The position numbers and the translations under genes are program-made. The notes below the pieces were generated by a model. The model did not search any database, was not told the DNA's origin, and saw nothing but the letters and a program-made list of their open reading frames with translations. Of a stretch of 21,636 nucleotides of DNA, positions 1 to 8,030 are shown piece by piece (the stretch's first letter is position 1; every line of letters starts with the position of its first letter). The DNA lies in NCBI GenBank assembly GCA_964456445.1, contig CAYWBI010000051.1:1-21636 (forward strand), read 5' to 3'. The stretch comes from CAYWBI01 sp964456445 (GTDB taxonomy: Bacteria > Calditrichota > Calditrichia > Calditrichales > J004).

Positions 1-585
1 CTAAATATTTACAAGGAAGCAGCCTTGCAAAACAATCCGGAATGGCAAGCACTTCAGTTAGAGTATAAACAGGCGTCTGTTCAACGGCAAACCATGCTGT
101 TTAAAAATCTGCCTTCTGCCGAGGCCAATTTGTTTTATGGCTGGGATGCGAATCCCCCTCTTTCCCGTAACAACAGCGGCTGGCAAGCAATGCTGACTGT
201 CAGTTTGCCTTTGTGGCATTGGGGCGCACAAAAGGCCGGTTACCAGATTGCCACCCTGCATCTTAACCAAATTGAGCAAACACAGTCGAAAATACAGAAA
301 CAAATATTACAGCAGGTGATCAACGCCTTCCATGAAGCGCGTTTACAAAAAGCCCAAATTGAGGCCATGCGGGAAGGTAAGAGCGAGGCCGGACAGGCTG
401 TAAAAATGGCCCGCATCGGTTACCGTGAAGGTAGTATCACAAATCTTGAACTGATCAACACGCAAAAAATATTTACCCGTGCACAAATCGGGTATCTTGC
501 TGCCTGGTATAATTTTTATACAGCCAAGGCATCTCTATTGCGCAACGCCGGGATGCTCACGGAAGATTTAGGCTGGATAGAATAA
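1..585 (+). CDS. TolC-family outer membrane efflux protein, 5'-truncated by window edge
   Basis: This is the C-terminal portion of an outer-membrane channel subunit of a tripartite efflux pump. The reading frame is open from base 1, so the gene starts upstream of the window; the TTG/ATG-like codons near base 25 are internal. About 194 residues are visible. They show the second half of an OEP repeat: a beta-strand segment (VSLPLWHWG, typical of the SLPLF/WxxG membrane strand in the family), then long amphipathic Gln/Ala-rich helices and the conserved A-x-x-G-Y-x-x-G-x-I-T-x-L-E-L-x-x-x-Q turn (ARIGYREGSITNLELINTQ). The protein ends MLTEDLGWIE. It is followed on the same strand by an adaptor and an RND permease, the usual partners. 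The last 49 bases belong to the first copy of a 209-bp tandem repeat, so the C-terminus is duplicated downstream. Family assignment is firm; substrate is unknown. Confidence 0.9.
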   Translation, partial: LNIYKEAALQNNPEWQALQLEYKQASVQRQTMLFKNLPSAEANLFYGWDANPPLSRNNSGWQAMLTVSLPLWHWGAQKAGYQIATLHLNQIEQTQSKIQKQILQQVINAFHEARLQKAQIEAMREGKSEAGQAVKMARIGYREGSITNLELINTQKIFTRAQIGYLAAWYNFYTAKASLLRNAGMLTEDLGWIE

Positions 586-1139
586 TACGTTCGGGGTTTC
601 ATCAAACAATGCAGATAATTGAACAGTGCCAGACTAAATGATGAATTAAAACTTCCCCCTTAGAAAAGGGGGACCAAGGGGGGGGTAAATATTATGGTAT
701 GCAAGAAATTGCCGGGGGTATATAGACACATACAGTGCCATCACAATTGCACAATGCCGGAATGCTCACGGAAGATCTGGGCTGGATAGAATAATACGTA
801 CGGGACTTCATCAAACAATGCAGATAATTGAACAGTGCCGGGCCAAATGATGAATTAAAACTTCCCCCTTGGAAAAGGGGGACCAAGGGGGGGGTAAATA
901 TTATGGTATGCAAGAAATTGCCGGGGGTATATAGACACATACAGTGCCATCACAATTGCACAATGCCGGAATGCTCACGGAAGATCTGGGCTGGATAGAA
1001 TAATACGTACGGGACTTCATCAAACAATGCAGATAATTGAACAGTGCCGGGCCAAATGATGAATTAAAACTTCCCCCCTAGAAAAGGGGAACTAAGGGGG
1101 TTGTAAAAATTTACGTTTGGAAGAAATTGCCGGGTATAT
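537..1139. repeat. 209-bp tandem repeat, about 2.9 copies, including the tolC 3' end
   Basis: Three head-to-tail copies start at 537, 746 and 955 with an exact 209-base period; the third fades out near 1139. Each copy begins with the last 16 codons of the upstream TolC-type gene, including its TAA, followed by its 3' flank. Only copy 1 is joined to the rest of the gene; copies 2 and 3 carry an orphan tail. The first halves of copies 2 and 3 are alike and differ from copy 1. The second halves of copies 1 and 2 are alike and differ from copy 3. Copy 2 is therefore a chimera of the outer two. The array fills most of the 703-base gap before the adaptor gene. No terminal inverted repeats or transposase are visible. 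Confidence 0.95.
655..672. repeat. C/G-rich hairpin inside repeat copy 1
   Basis: A perfect 7-bp stem (CCCCCTT / AAGGGGG) closes a 4-base AGAA loop and is followed by a second G-run (680-687). The same hairpin recurs at 864-881 in copy 2 with a GGAA loop, and in degraded form near 1073-1088 in copy 3. A related half-element (ttttaaggggg) sits near 1202-1214. There is no T-run, so this is not a classical intrinsic terminator. It resembles the small C5/G5 palindromic intergenic elements found in many bacterial genomes; that comparison is from memory. Confidence 0.6.
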
Positions 1140-1288
1140 CCGAATTCTGTACAAACTAAAACAATAGATGTATGCATTTCATAAGGACAACCTCCTACCT
1201 CCATTTTTAAGGGGGAACAAATTCGTTCATCTCGCAACGAGAGCTATAAAAAAAAACAATTTTTAAAATTATTAAGGAAGATGGATTT

Positions 1289-2320
1289 ATGAACAAAATC
1301 AAATGGACTATAATCATGCTGACCTTCAACCTGCCGTTAGGAGCGCAGACCGTTGCACCCGTGCAGGTAACAGAAGCCAAAGTGGGCGCCATCGCAGAAA
1401 CGGTGGAAGGGCATGGTATAATCAGCCCACTGCCCAAAAACGATGCGCGGCTTTCTGCGCTTATGCCAATGCGCATCGACACCATTTTTGTAAAACCGGG
1501 GGACCCCGTTCAAAAGGGCCAGCGGATCATAAAACTGCAACGTGACATCTCGCCGGATATGTCTGTACAAAAGGCAAAAATCGCATTTCAACAAGCCGGG
1601 ATCAATTTACGGCGGGCACAGAAATTATTTAAAAACGGTGTTATTGCCCGTGTTAAACTGGAGCAGGCCCAAACAGAAAATGATTTGGCCAGGGCCGATT
1701 ATGAACTACAAAAACGCAGTCTTCAATATGCCCGTGAAAACAGCTTGCTGCGCTCACCCATCACCGGTCTGGTCAGCAGCGTCAATGGTGTCGTAGGACA
1801 GATAGCCGATCCTACACAGGTTTTGGCACACATCGTGAACCTGCAACCCGTAATCGCAGATATTGGAGTAGAAACCGAGGATATAGAAAAAGTCCATGTG
1901 GGACAGGAGGCCCGCGTCAACATTCCGAACCTGTCCGACGGCCACTTATTTATGGGGAGCGTGATTAAACAAAACAAAGAAATCGATGCTTCGACACAAC
2001 TGATTCATATCTGGATAGAATTGGATAATCCCGGCGCCCTGTTGCAACCGGGAATGTTTGCCGTTGCAAAAATTTTCGTGAAGAGCCAAAAAAATACTTT
2101 GGTAGTACCGCGATCGGCCGTTTTACACAACCATGAAACTTATTATGTTTTTATTGTGCAAAAAGGTACCGCGCGGAAGGTCAAAATAAAACCGGGAATT
2201 ATCACCGATAAACAGGTACAGGTTTTACAAGGGATAAAGGCCGGACAGAAAGTGGTCTATCTTGGCAATTATGAATTGGAGGACGGCATGAAGGTAAGAA
2301 TTAAGACAAATGAAAAATGA
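1289..2320 (+). CDS. RND efflux pump periplasmic adaptor subunit (MFP/HlyD family)
   Basis: The periplasmic adaptor links the RND permease to the outer-membrane channel. It has 343 residues, with an N-terminal signal peptide (about residues 1-20, ending LGAQT). A barrel-sandwich half follows (PMRIDTIFVKPGDPVQKGQ), then a helical hairpin of roughly residues 85-150 (KLFKNGVIARVKLEQAQ, the common adaptor pattern). The second lipoyl half has SPITGLVSSVNGVVGQ. The beta-barrel domain contains PGMFAVAKI, and a membrane-proximal domain (VVPRSAVL onward) completes the fold. An AAGGAAG ribosome site lies 9-10 bases upstream of the ATG. The signal peptide ends without an obvious lipobox Cys, so it is probably soluble rather than a lipoprotein. 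It is separated from tolC by the repeat array and from the permease gene by 325 bases, which is looser than usual for such operons. The three may still be co-transcribed, as no convincing terminator intervenes. Confidence 0.93.
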   Translation: MNKIKWTIIMLTFNLPLGAQTVAPVQVTEAKVGAIAETVEGHGIISPLPKNDARLSALMPMRIDTIFVKPGDPVQKGQRIIKLQRDISPDMSVQKAKIAFQQAGINLRRAQKLFKNGVIARVKLEQAQTENDLARADYELQKRSLQYARENSLLRSPITGLVSSVNGVVGQIADPTQVLAHIVNLQPVIADIGVETEDIEKVHVGQEARVNIPNLSDGHLFMGSVIKQNKEIDASTQLIHIWIELDNPGALLQPGMFAVAKIFVKSQKNTLVVPRSAVLHNHETYYVFIVQKGTARKVKIKPGIITDKQVQVLQGIKAGQKVVYLGNYELEDGMKVRIKTNEK

Positions 2321-2460
2321 ACAAAGATAAAACATAAATTGAGCGATTTTTAAAGATGATATTGGATTGATGCCGCGGGTTCTCAAAATGTCGGGATGAC
2401 ACTTGACATGGTGTTTTCACACAGTCTGTAAACGATGGGGTTAACTGAATAAAGTACATT

Positions 2461-2492
2461 ATGTTAGCCTCAACATTTATGTTGGGTAACAT
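2461..2492. repeat. Imperfect 32-bp inverted repeat
   Basis: Outer arms ATGTTA/TAACAT and inner arms CAACAT/ATGTTG are each perfect. A CC/GG pair and a small asymmetric bulge separate them, leaving a 2-base TT loop. It may be a folded dispersed repeat, an operator or an RNA hairpin. Position alone does not distinguish these. Confidence 0.6.
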
Positions 2493-2512
2493 AACTCAAC
2501 TTCAAAATGTTC

Positions 2513-2526
2513 AGCCCTTCAGGGCT
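2513..2526 (+). terminator. Possible weak intrinsic terminator or repeat hairpin
   Basis: A perfect 6-bp stem, AGCCCT-TC-AGGGCT, is followed by TTTAAA after the stem-closing T. The T-tract is short and the minimal loop forces the two central pairs open, so termination would be inefficient. The motif also resembles common TTCAGCCCTTCAGGGCT repeat hairpins. Confidence 0.3.
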
Positions 2527-2645
2527 TTTAAAGTGGGCTCATAAAATAATCGCTTAATATAGATGACGATTAAGAAGCAAGAATGCAAATTCATTAAACC
2601 GTTGTTATAGGGAATTTACTATAATTATTTTTTAGGAAGAATAAA

Positions 2646-5600
2646 ATGGATATAGGCAATATAATGAAGCGGCATGTTAAATCGATTCTGTTTATCGTGT
2701 CCGGTTTAACGCTGGCTGGGATTTTCAGCGGTTTTCAGCTACCGGTGGCACTTTTCCCCAACATTGAATTTCCACGAATTTCGGTTACTGCCGAAGCAGG
2801 CGACATGCCCGCCGACCGTATGATGATTACCGTGACGCGCAAATTGGAAGAAGCTGTCAATTCCATTCAGGATGTGATCAATGTGCGCTCGGCCACCAGC
2901 CGCGGGGCAACCGAACTGTCGATTAATTTCCATTGGAATATCGACATGATCAAGGCCGAGTTGCTGGTCAATAACGCGATCAATCAGATCAAAAGCGATC
3001 TGCCTGCAAATTTTCAATTTCGGGTACGCAGGATGAACCCTACCGTTTTCCCAATTATTGGCTACAGTTTGACTTCCGGAAAAAAAAGCCTGGTGGAGTT
3101 GCGTACTTATGCGGAATATACATTGCGGCCAATACTGACCAGTATTGACGGCGTGGCAAAGGTGGCAGTCCTCGGTGGACGCACCAAGGAATATGCCGTA
3201 CTTGTAAACCCGGAGCGGTTGCGGTCCTACCACCTATCCCTGTCTGATTTAGCGGGGGCGATCCAGCGGACCAATATCATCGCTTCGGTCGGTAAAATTG
3301 AACAGGATTATAAATTGTTTTTAACACTGGTTGACGGCCAGTATGCATCAAAGAAGGCCATCGGGCAAACCATAATAAAAACCGATCATCACAACCCCAT
3401 ATTTTTAAGTGATGTAGCCGTTATAAAGGAATCGGTACGCCCCGAATGGACACGGGTAACCGCCATGGGGCGAGATGCTGTATTGCTCAATATCTATCAA
3501 CAGCCCGGGGGCAACACGGTTAAAATTGACACAGAAATAAAAGACGCCCTGGCCGCAATGAAAACCGCCATTCCGGCAGGTATATCCATTTCCAAATTCT
3601 ATGACCAATCAGAATTAATCGTTGAAAGCATGAAGAATGTCCGTGATAGTATCCTGATCGGCATCATCCTGGCCATCCTCATTTTACTGGCCTTTTTGCG
3701 TAACTGGAAGATCACATTGATCGCCTCCCTGGATGTACCGCTGACCATTGGCATAACCGTACTTTTTATGCATTTTTTCAACATGAGTTTTAATATTATG
3801 ACGCTGGGCGGTTTGGCTGCTGCCATCGGTTTGATCATCGATGACGCCATTGTGGTTGTGGAAAATATTATTCGTCATCTGGCCATATCCAGGGAAAAGG
3901 CCGCTTCCGCCGTGCATAACTCACTAAAGGAAATTTATCATCCCATTCTCGGCTCCTCCTTCAGTACGATAGTGGTTTTTGCGCCTCTGGCATTTTTAAC
4001 CGGGGTTACGGGCGCCTTTTTTAAATCCCTGTCGCTAACGATGGCCATCAGCCTCTTTGTGTCCATGCTGCTTTCCATCTTTTTTATTCCCATCTTGTCC
4101 CAGAGGTATATTTCGGAAGAAGATGCGGCAAAGCAGGAAACCACCGGTTCGCTTTTAACACATATCTTTGAATATTATGAACGGGCCATGCATTATTTGT
4201 TCAGACACCATGGTCAGGCCTTTGCCATGGGATTTTTATTGCTTGGCCTTGCTTATGTTCTGTACAGCGGATTGCCGAGCGGCTTTTTGCCGGAAATGGA
4301 CGAAGGCACCTTTATCCTGGATTACCGCACGCCGCCCGGTACCTCACTAGAGGAAACGAACCGGGTACTCATGCAAATCGAGGACATTTTGGCCCACACC
4401 CCCCAAATGGTCAGTTATTCACGACGGACCGGTTTGCAACTTGCTGCCGGTTTAACCGAAGCCAATATGGGGGATTATTTAGTGCGTCTTAAAAGTAAAC
4501 GGTCCGTAGGCATCCAAACGGTAATCGACAGTGTGCGTCATAAAATACTGCGCGACGTACCGGGCATTGAAATTGAGTTTGCCCAGTTGATGGGCGATTT
4601 GATCGGTGATTTAACCGCCGTGCCCCAACCGATTGAAATAAAAATATTTGGCGACAATTACCAACAAATAGACGCTATTTCCCAAAAAGTGGTAAAGCTG
4701 CTTCATAAGGTGACGGGCGTGGTGGATATTTATGACGGCATCACCATTGCCGGTTCTTCCATTATGATCCGGATTAAACCACTTGTTGCCGGTCTTTATG
4801 GTCTAAATGCCGAGACCGTTCGCCGGGAAGTAAATGCCGCGCTCAACGGCGAGGTTGCTTCCGAAATACAAGACCGTCAGTTTATGACGGGCGTGCGTAT
4901 CCGTTATCCCCTGGCCGATCGGTTAAACATCGATCGTATCAAACACATGCGCATGCTTACCCCCCAGGGGGATTACATCTCACTCGGCACTGTTGCCGAT
5001 TTATCGGTGCTCGATGGCCAGCCGGAACTGACACGGGAAAACCTGAAACAAATGATTGCCGTAACCGCACGCCTCAGCGGTCGGGATATGGGAAGCGCCT
5101 TATCCGATATTCAGGCACGGATCAAAAAAGACATCTCACTTACACCGCAGGTTTTTATCAAATATGGTGGTCTGTATCAGGAACAACAAAAATCATTTAA
5201 GGGTTTGTTAATGGTTCTCGCCCTGGCCATTCTGCTGGTTTTTAGCGTTCAGCTTCTGGAATTTGAATCCTTTAAGATTCCGTTGATTATCCTTTCCATG
5301 TCCATTTTATCGCTTAGTGGCGTGTTTCTGATGTTACGGATTACCGGCGTCCCCTTAAACATCTCATCTATGATGGGGATGATAATGATTATTGGTATCG
5401 TGGCCGAAAACGCTATTTTCCTGATTCACTATGTTCAAATGTTTGGCAGTGAAGGGATGTCATTACAAAACGCTTTGATTGCAGCGGGTAAGGTACGGAT
5501 GCGGCCGATTATCATGACTACCCTCGCCGCCGTGCTTGCCCTTACACCACTGGCCATCGGTCTTGGCGCTGGGGCCCAGATGCAGCAGCCGCTGGCCCTG

Positions 5601-5690
5601 GCAGTTATCGGCGGGTTTTCACTTTCTGCCGTGCTGCTTTTATTTTTATTGCCCGTGTATTATATAGCTTTGATGGGTTCTAAAACATGA
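2646..5690 (+). CDS. RND-family efflux permease (AcrB/MexB-like HAE1 or related)
   Basis: This 1014-residue proton-driven inner-membrane transporter is close to the usual 1020-1050. An N-terminal TM (about residues 12-30) leads to the first periplasmic porter loop with the PxIEFPRISV signature. TM2-TM6 lie at about 335-480, TM7 at about 515-535, the second porter loop follows, and TM8-TM12 run from about 850 to the end. TM4 carries the acidic pair D399-D400 in GLIIDDAIVVVEN, the proton relay of HAE1 pumps. In TM10 the position that is Lys in AcrB (K940) appears as Glu (E921, in GIVAENAIF). This recalls the TM10 Glu of heavy-metal HME pumps and argues against a standard AcrB-type relay. Substrate cannot be read from sequence. 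The stop overlaps the next gene (ATGA), so the two are translationally coupled. Start: ATG with TTAGGAAGA about 6 bases upstream. Confidence 0.93.
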   Translation: MDIGNIMKRHVKSILFIVSGLTLAGIFSGFQLPVALFPNIEFPRISVTAEAGDMPADRMMITVTRKLEEAVNSIQDVINVRSATSRGATELSINFHWNIDMIKAELLVNNAINQIKSDLPANFQFRVRRMNPTVFPIIGYSLTSGKKSLVELRTYAEYTLRPILTSIDGVAKVAVLGGRTKEYAVLVNPERLRSYHLSLSDLAGAIQRTNIIASVGKIEQDYKLFLTLVDGQYASKKAIGQTIIKTDHHNPIFLSDVAVIKESVRPEWTRVTAMGRDAVLLNIYQQPGGNTVKIDTEIKDALAAMKTAIPAGISISKFYDQSELIVESMKNVRDSILIGIILAILILLAFLRNWKITLIASLDVPLTIGITVLFMHFFNMSFNIMTLGGLAAAIGLIIDDAIVVVENIIRHLAISREKAASAVHNSLKEIYHPILGSSFSTIVVFAPLAFLTGVTGAFFKSLSLTMAISLFVSMLLSIFFIPILSQRYISEEDAAKQETTGSLLTHIFEYYERAMHYLFRHHGQAFAMGFLLLGLAYVLYSGLPSGFLPEMDEGTFILDYRTPPGTSLEETNRVLMQIEDILAHTPQMVSYSRRTGLQLAAGLTEANMGDYLVRLKSKRSVGIQTVIDSVRHKILRDVPGIEIEFAQLMGDLIGDLTAVPQPIEIKIFGDNYQQIDAISQKVVKLLHKVTGVVDIYDGITIAGSSIMIRIKPLVAGLYGLNAETVRREVNAALNGEVASEIQDRQFMTGVRIRYPLADRLNIDRIKHMRMLTPQGDYISLGTVADLSVLDGQPELTRENLKQMIAVTARLSGRDMGSALSDIQARIKKDISLTPQVFIKYGGLYQEQQKSFKGLLMVLALAILLVFSVQLLEFESFKIPLIILSMSILSLSGVFLMLRITGVPLNISSMMGMIMIIGIVAENAIFLIHYVQMFGSEGMSLQNALIAAGKVRMRPIIMTTLAAVLALTPLAIGLGAGAQMQQPLALAVIGGFSLSAVLLLFLLPVYYIALMGSKT

Positions 5691-6736
5691 AAAAATATAT
5701 TTTCAGCAAGTCCTTTTTTATTATTGCCATCATTTTACTGGCGCCGGTTATTTTTGCAAAAGTTTATTCGTTATTCACTTTTCCCGCTGTTAGCGACAAC
5801 AATTACAAACAGTTGCAAAAAATAAACGCCAGACAGACGCAGTTTTCCTTCGCGCTTTTCGGCGATAATAAAAACAGTCACAAGGTTTTTGAAACCTTAA
5901 TCGACTCACTTAATCATGACCCGGATTTATCCTTTGCCCTTGACTTAGGCGATCTGGTTTATGATGGTGAAAAGGGAAAATACCGTTGGTTCCTGGAGCA
6001 GATTGCCCGGAGTAAAATTCCTTTCCTTACCGTCGTTGGCAATCATGATATTCGCGAAGACGGACGGACAAATTACTATAATATCTTTGGACCGTTTTAT
6101 TACTCTTTCCATGTGGGCAACGCCTTTTTTATTGCCCTGGACGACGCGAACGAGGTGCAGTTGGAAGCCAGCCAGATGCACTGGCTTAAAAAGCAGCTTA
6201 TGATGTCCGATACATTTAAATATAAATTTATCCTATTGCACGTACCACTTTTCGATCCCAGAACAAAAGCCGTTGCAAAACCCCTGTTCAGTATCCCTGT
6301 GATACGGGAATATGAATTCCACCATTCCCTGGGGAACAAACAACAGGTCAAAGAATTAATCGCCTTATTTGAAAAACATAAAGTGACACATATTTACGCC
6401 TCACATATCCATGCCCTTTACGAAGGAACGTGGGGACAAATCCCCTTTACCATTACCGGTGGGGCCGGAGCGGAACTGATAGGCAATCATCCCAAACATG
6501 ATTTTTACCATTATTTAAAAATCACGGTTTCTGAGAACGACATACGACAGAAAATTGTAAACCTATCCACGCCGGATTTTGAGTTTGTTGACCGACTGAC
6601 ACATGATCTTTGGATATATGTTTATTCTTTTTTCGCCATCCACTTTTTGGATGCCATTATTTTACTTGTTTTAATTTATTTAGGCGGGTATTTAATTGTG
6701 GCTAAAAACAGACATAAAACCGGGCCAGATGGTTAA
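5687..6736 (+). CDS. Membrane-anchored calcineurin-like metallophosphoesterase
   Basis: This predicted two-metal phosphoesterase has 349 residues. An N-terminal signal anchor (residues 8-31) leads to a catalytic domain with the expected motifs in order. These are D60 in ALFGDNK (family DxH position, His replaced by Asn), G88-D89 in LGDLVYDG, N119-H120-D121 in VVGNHD, H185 in LLHVPLF, and H240/H242 in ASHIHA (GHxH with Ser for Gly). A C-terminal TM segment spans about 309-338. With both ends hydrophobic, the catalytic domain most likely faces the periplasm, but topology is inferred. It overlaps the RND permease by ATGA, so it belongs to the pump operon. Family members act on nucleotides, phospholipid headgroups or phosphoproteins; the substrate here is unknown. 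The Ser and Asn substitutions are tolerated in some members but could lower activity. Confidence 0.85.
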   Translation: MKKYIFSKSFFIIAIILLAPVIFAKVYSLFTFPAVSDNNYKQLQKINARQTQFSFALFGDNKNSHKVFETLIDSLNHDPDLSFALDLGDLVYDGEKGKYRWFLEQIARSKIPFLTVVGNHDIREDGRTNYYNIFGPFYYSFHVGNAFFIALDDANEVQLEASQMHWLKKQLMMSDTFKYKFILLHVPLFDPRTKAVAKPLFSIPVIREYEFHHSLGNKQQVKELIALFEKHKVTHIYASHIHALYEGTWGQIPFTITGGAGAELIGNHPKHDFYHYLKITVSENDIRQKIVNLSTPDFEFVDRLTHDLWIYVYSFFAIHFLDAIILLVLIYLGGYLIVAKNRHKTGPDG

Positions 6737-6913
6737 TAATTTTGATCTTGGGTTTCATGATATCTAAACTCTCTGCACATAAAAACAATCATGGCTGGTG
6801 CAGTTCCCGAATATATAAGCAAACCCTTTTTTCACTGGAAGGAAGGCCCGCTCCAATGACCAACAAAGAGAATGTCCATCAAACGTCGGTAAATACCAAA
6901 TCTTGAGAGCATG

Positions 6914-7651
6914 TTAGTTTTCTGCGTCCCCCTTGATAAGCGCCCTCAGACCAATAGACAGTGAAAGCTGCAAGCCTGCCCAGCTAAGCCGCGGCAAACC
7001 ATGTACTTGTACATAACTGTAACCGTTGCCGCTAAGACTGTTGTCAATAAGCCCATAGAAGGGTTGGATATAAGCCACTTCCAGGCCGATGGGGATTTTG
7101 GTCCATGTCCCCTGCGTATGATGTTCGCTGAGTACAAACTCCATACGCAGGGCCAGCTTTAGCGCAAGATGCAGCGCCATAAAGGAAGCATCGAGCGCAG
7201 AGCCGTTTAGGACTTCGCCTATGGTCGTACTTTTCAGATTGCGGTTTTTTATTTCCAGCGAACTTTGTTGCAGCCCGATCCCTAAAAGAGGATAGATGCC
7301 CAAACGGTCATTTTCCCGGAAAGTATAAGACAGGCTGTAAAAGAAATGCAACAGGTTCATCCGGCTGGAGAATTTATCGCCCTTGTTCCAGGAAGAAATA
7401 CCGCCCTCGATGCTCAGATCATAGGAAGAGGTAATCCGGCCATGACGTTGGGTAATCAGGCTAAGGCCATAGGCATAGCGGCCGGCAGGAACATCCCCCG
7501 TCTGCTCGGCGTTTAACGTATGGTTGAGCTGCCCGAGTCCGTTTAATGAAAACCGGGAGAATTGAAGACTTAAGCCCGCATATTGATCTTCGGCGATCAA
7601 CGAGGTTGTAAAGAGTCCGGTAAATATAAGAAACAAAAACAACAAGCGCAT
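6914..7651 (-). CDS. Probable outer-membrane beta-barrel protein, function unknown
   Basis: This is a 245-residue protein when started at the MRLLFLF methionine. The start at 7651 is chosen because it gives a clean signal peptide (about 20 residues, cleavage after SLIA) and lies one base after the SpeD stop. An alternative in-frame start at 7669 would add MPGRFK and overlap SpeD. The mature part alternates polar and hydrophobic residues with many Gly, Ser, Tyr and Leu, paired into probable strands, e.g. RNDRLGIYPLLGIGLQQ and LEVAYIQPFYGL. It ends in GLRALIKGDAEN, so it lacks the classical terminal Phe of many outer-membrane proteins. No family is recognised. As the last gene of the polyamine/Psp operon it may be a porin-like or envelope-stress component. 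It could equally be a soluble periplasmic beta-protein. Confidence 0.65.
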   Translation of the reverse strand: MRLLFLFLIFTGLFTTSLIAEDQYAGLSLQFSRFSLNGLGQLNHTLNAEQTGDVPAGRYAYGLSLITQRHGRITSSYDLSIEGGISSWNKGDKFSSRMNLLHFFYSLSYTFRENDRLGIYPLLGIGLQQSSLEIKNRNLKSTTIGEVLNGSALDASFMALHLALKLALRMEFVLSEHHTQGTWTKIPIGLEVAYIQPFYGLIDNSLSGNGYSYVQVHGLPRLSWAGLQLSLSIGLRALIKGDAEN

Positions 7652-7652
7652 C

Positions 7653-8030
7653 TTAAACCGCCCGGGCATGAATTTCCGCCAGACTGCCCCGGGCCAGCAA
7701 TTGCGTATGGTGGCGGCCTGCCTTAAAACCGCTCACCAAAAGTTGTTCCACCAAATCATAATCGATACGCGGATCACAGGTAAACACATCCAGAGCCGCA
7801 TAGCCATGTTCCGGCCAGCTATGGATGGTGAGATGGCTTTCGGCAATAACCACAACCCCGCTTACCCCATAGGGCGAAAAATGATGAAAGGATTTACTGA
7901 TCAGCGTAGCGCCCGACTCCCGGACCACATGCAGCAATACCGCCTCAATTTTTGGGATATTGTCCAGCAGGGATTGCGGACAATCATAAAGCTCCAGCAT
8001 CAAATGCCGGCCCAGGACAGCATTTTCCAT
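7653..8030 (-). CDS. speD: S-adenosylmethionine decarboxylase proenzyme (prokaryotic class 1B)
   Basis: This enzyme decarboxylates AdoMet to the aminopropyl donor used in spermidine synthesis. It has 125 residues, the normal size for the short bacterial/archaeal type. The self-cleavage site is E64-S65 in AESHLTIHSWPE, where Ser65 would become the pyruvoyl cofactor of the alpha chain. The proton donor/processing residue is H70 and the catalytic Cys is C85 in DVFTCD. Residues 43-57 form the family's SKSFHHFSPYGVSG segment. All key residues are intact. It begins inside the PspA stop (TAATG, one-base overlap) and ends one base before the next gene, so it is tightly embedded in the operon. Its natural partner, an aminopropyltransferase, is the first gene of the same cluster. 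No ornithine or arginine decarboxylase is present, so the diamine substrate must come from elsewhere. Confidence 0.95.
   Translation of the reverse strand: MENAVLGRHLMLELYDCPQSLLDNIPKIEAVLLHVVRESGATLISKSFHHFSPYGVSGVVVIAESHLTIHSWPEHGYAALDVFTCDPRIDYDLVEQLLVSGFKAGRHHTQLLARGSLAEIHARAV

Larger units (their letters stand above)
2321..2645. other. Adaptor-permease intergenic region with palindromes
   Basis: These 325 bases have no credible gene. They contain a long imperfect palindrome (2461-2492) and a compact GC hairpin (2513-2526). A stretch at about 2368-2400 reads, on the minus strand, like the GTCATCCCGACATTTTGAG type of dispersed intergenic repeat known from several environmental bacterial genomes; that resemblance is from memory. 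The 60 bases before the permease ATG are AT-rich, with a TTAGGAAGA ribosome site at 2632-2640. Confidence 0.5.

Noticed and set aside
692..940. An 82-aa open frame on the minus strand within the repeat array
   Set aside because: It lies wholly in tandem-repeat DNA, has no ribosome site and no recognisable protein features.
537..1139. Tandem array considered as a CRISPR or a mobile element
   Set aside because: Unit is 209 bases with no spacers, no cas genes, no transposase and no terminal inverted repeats.
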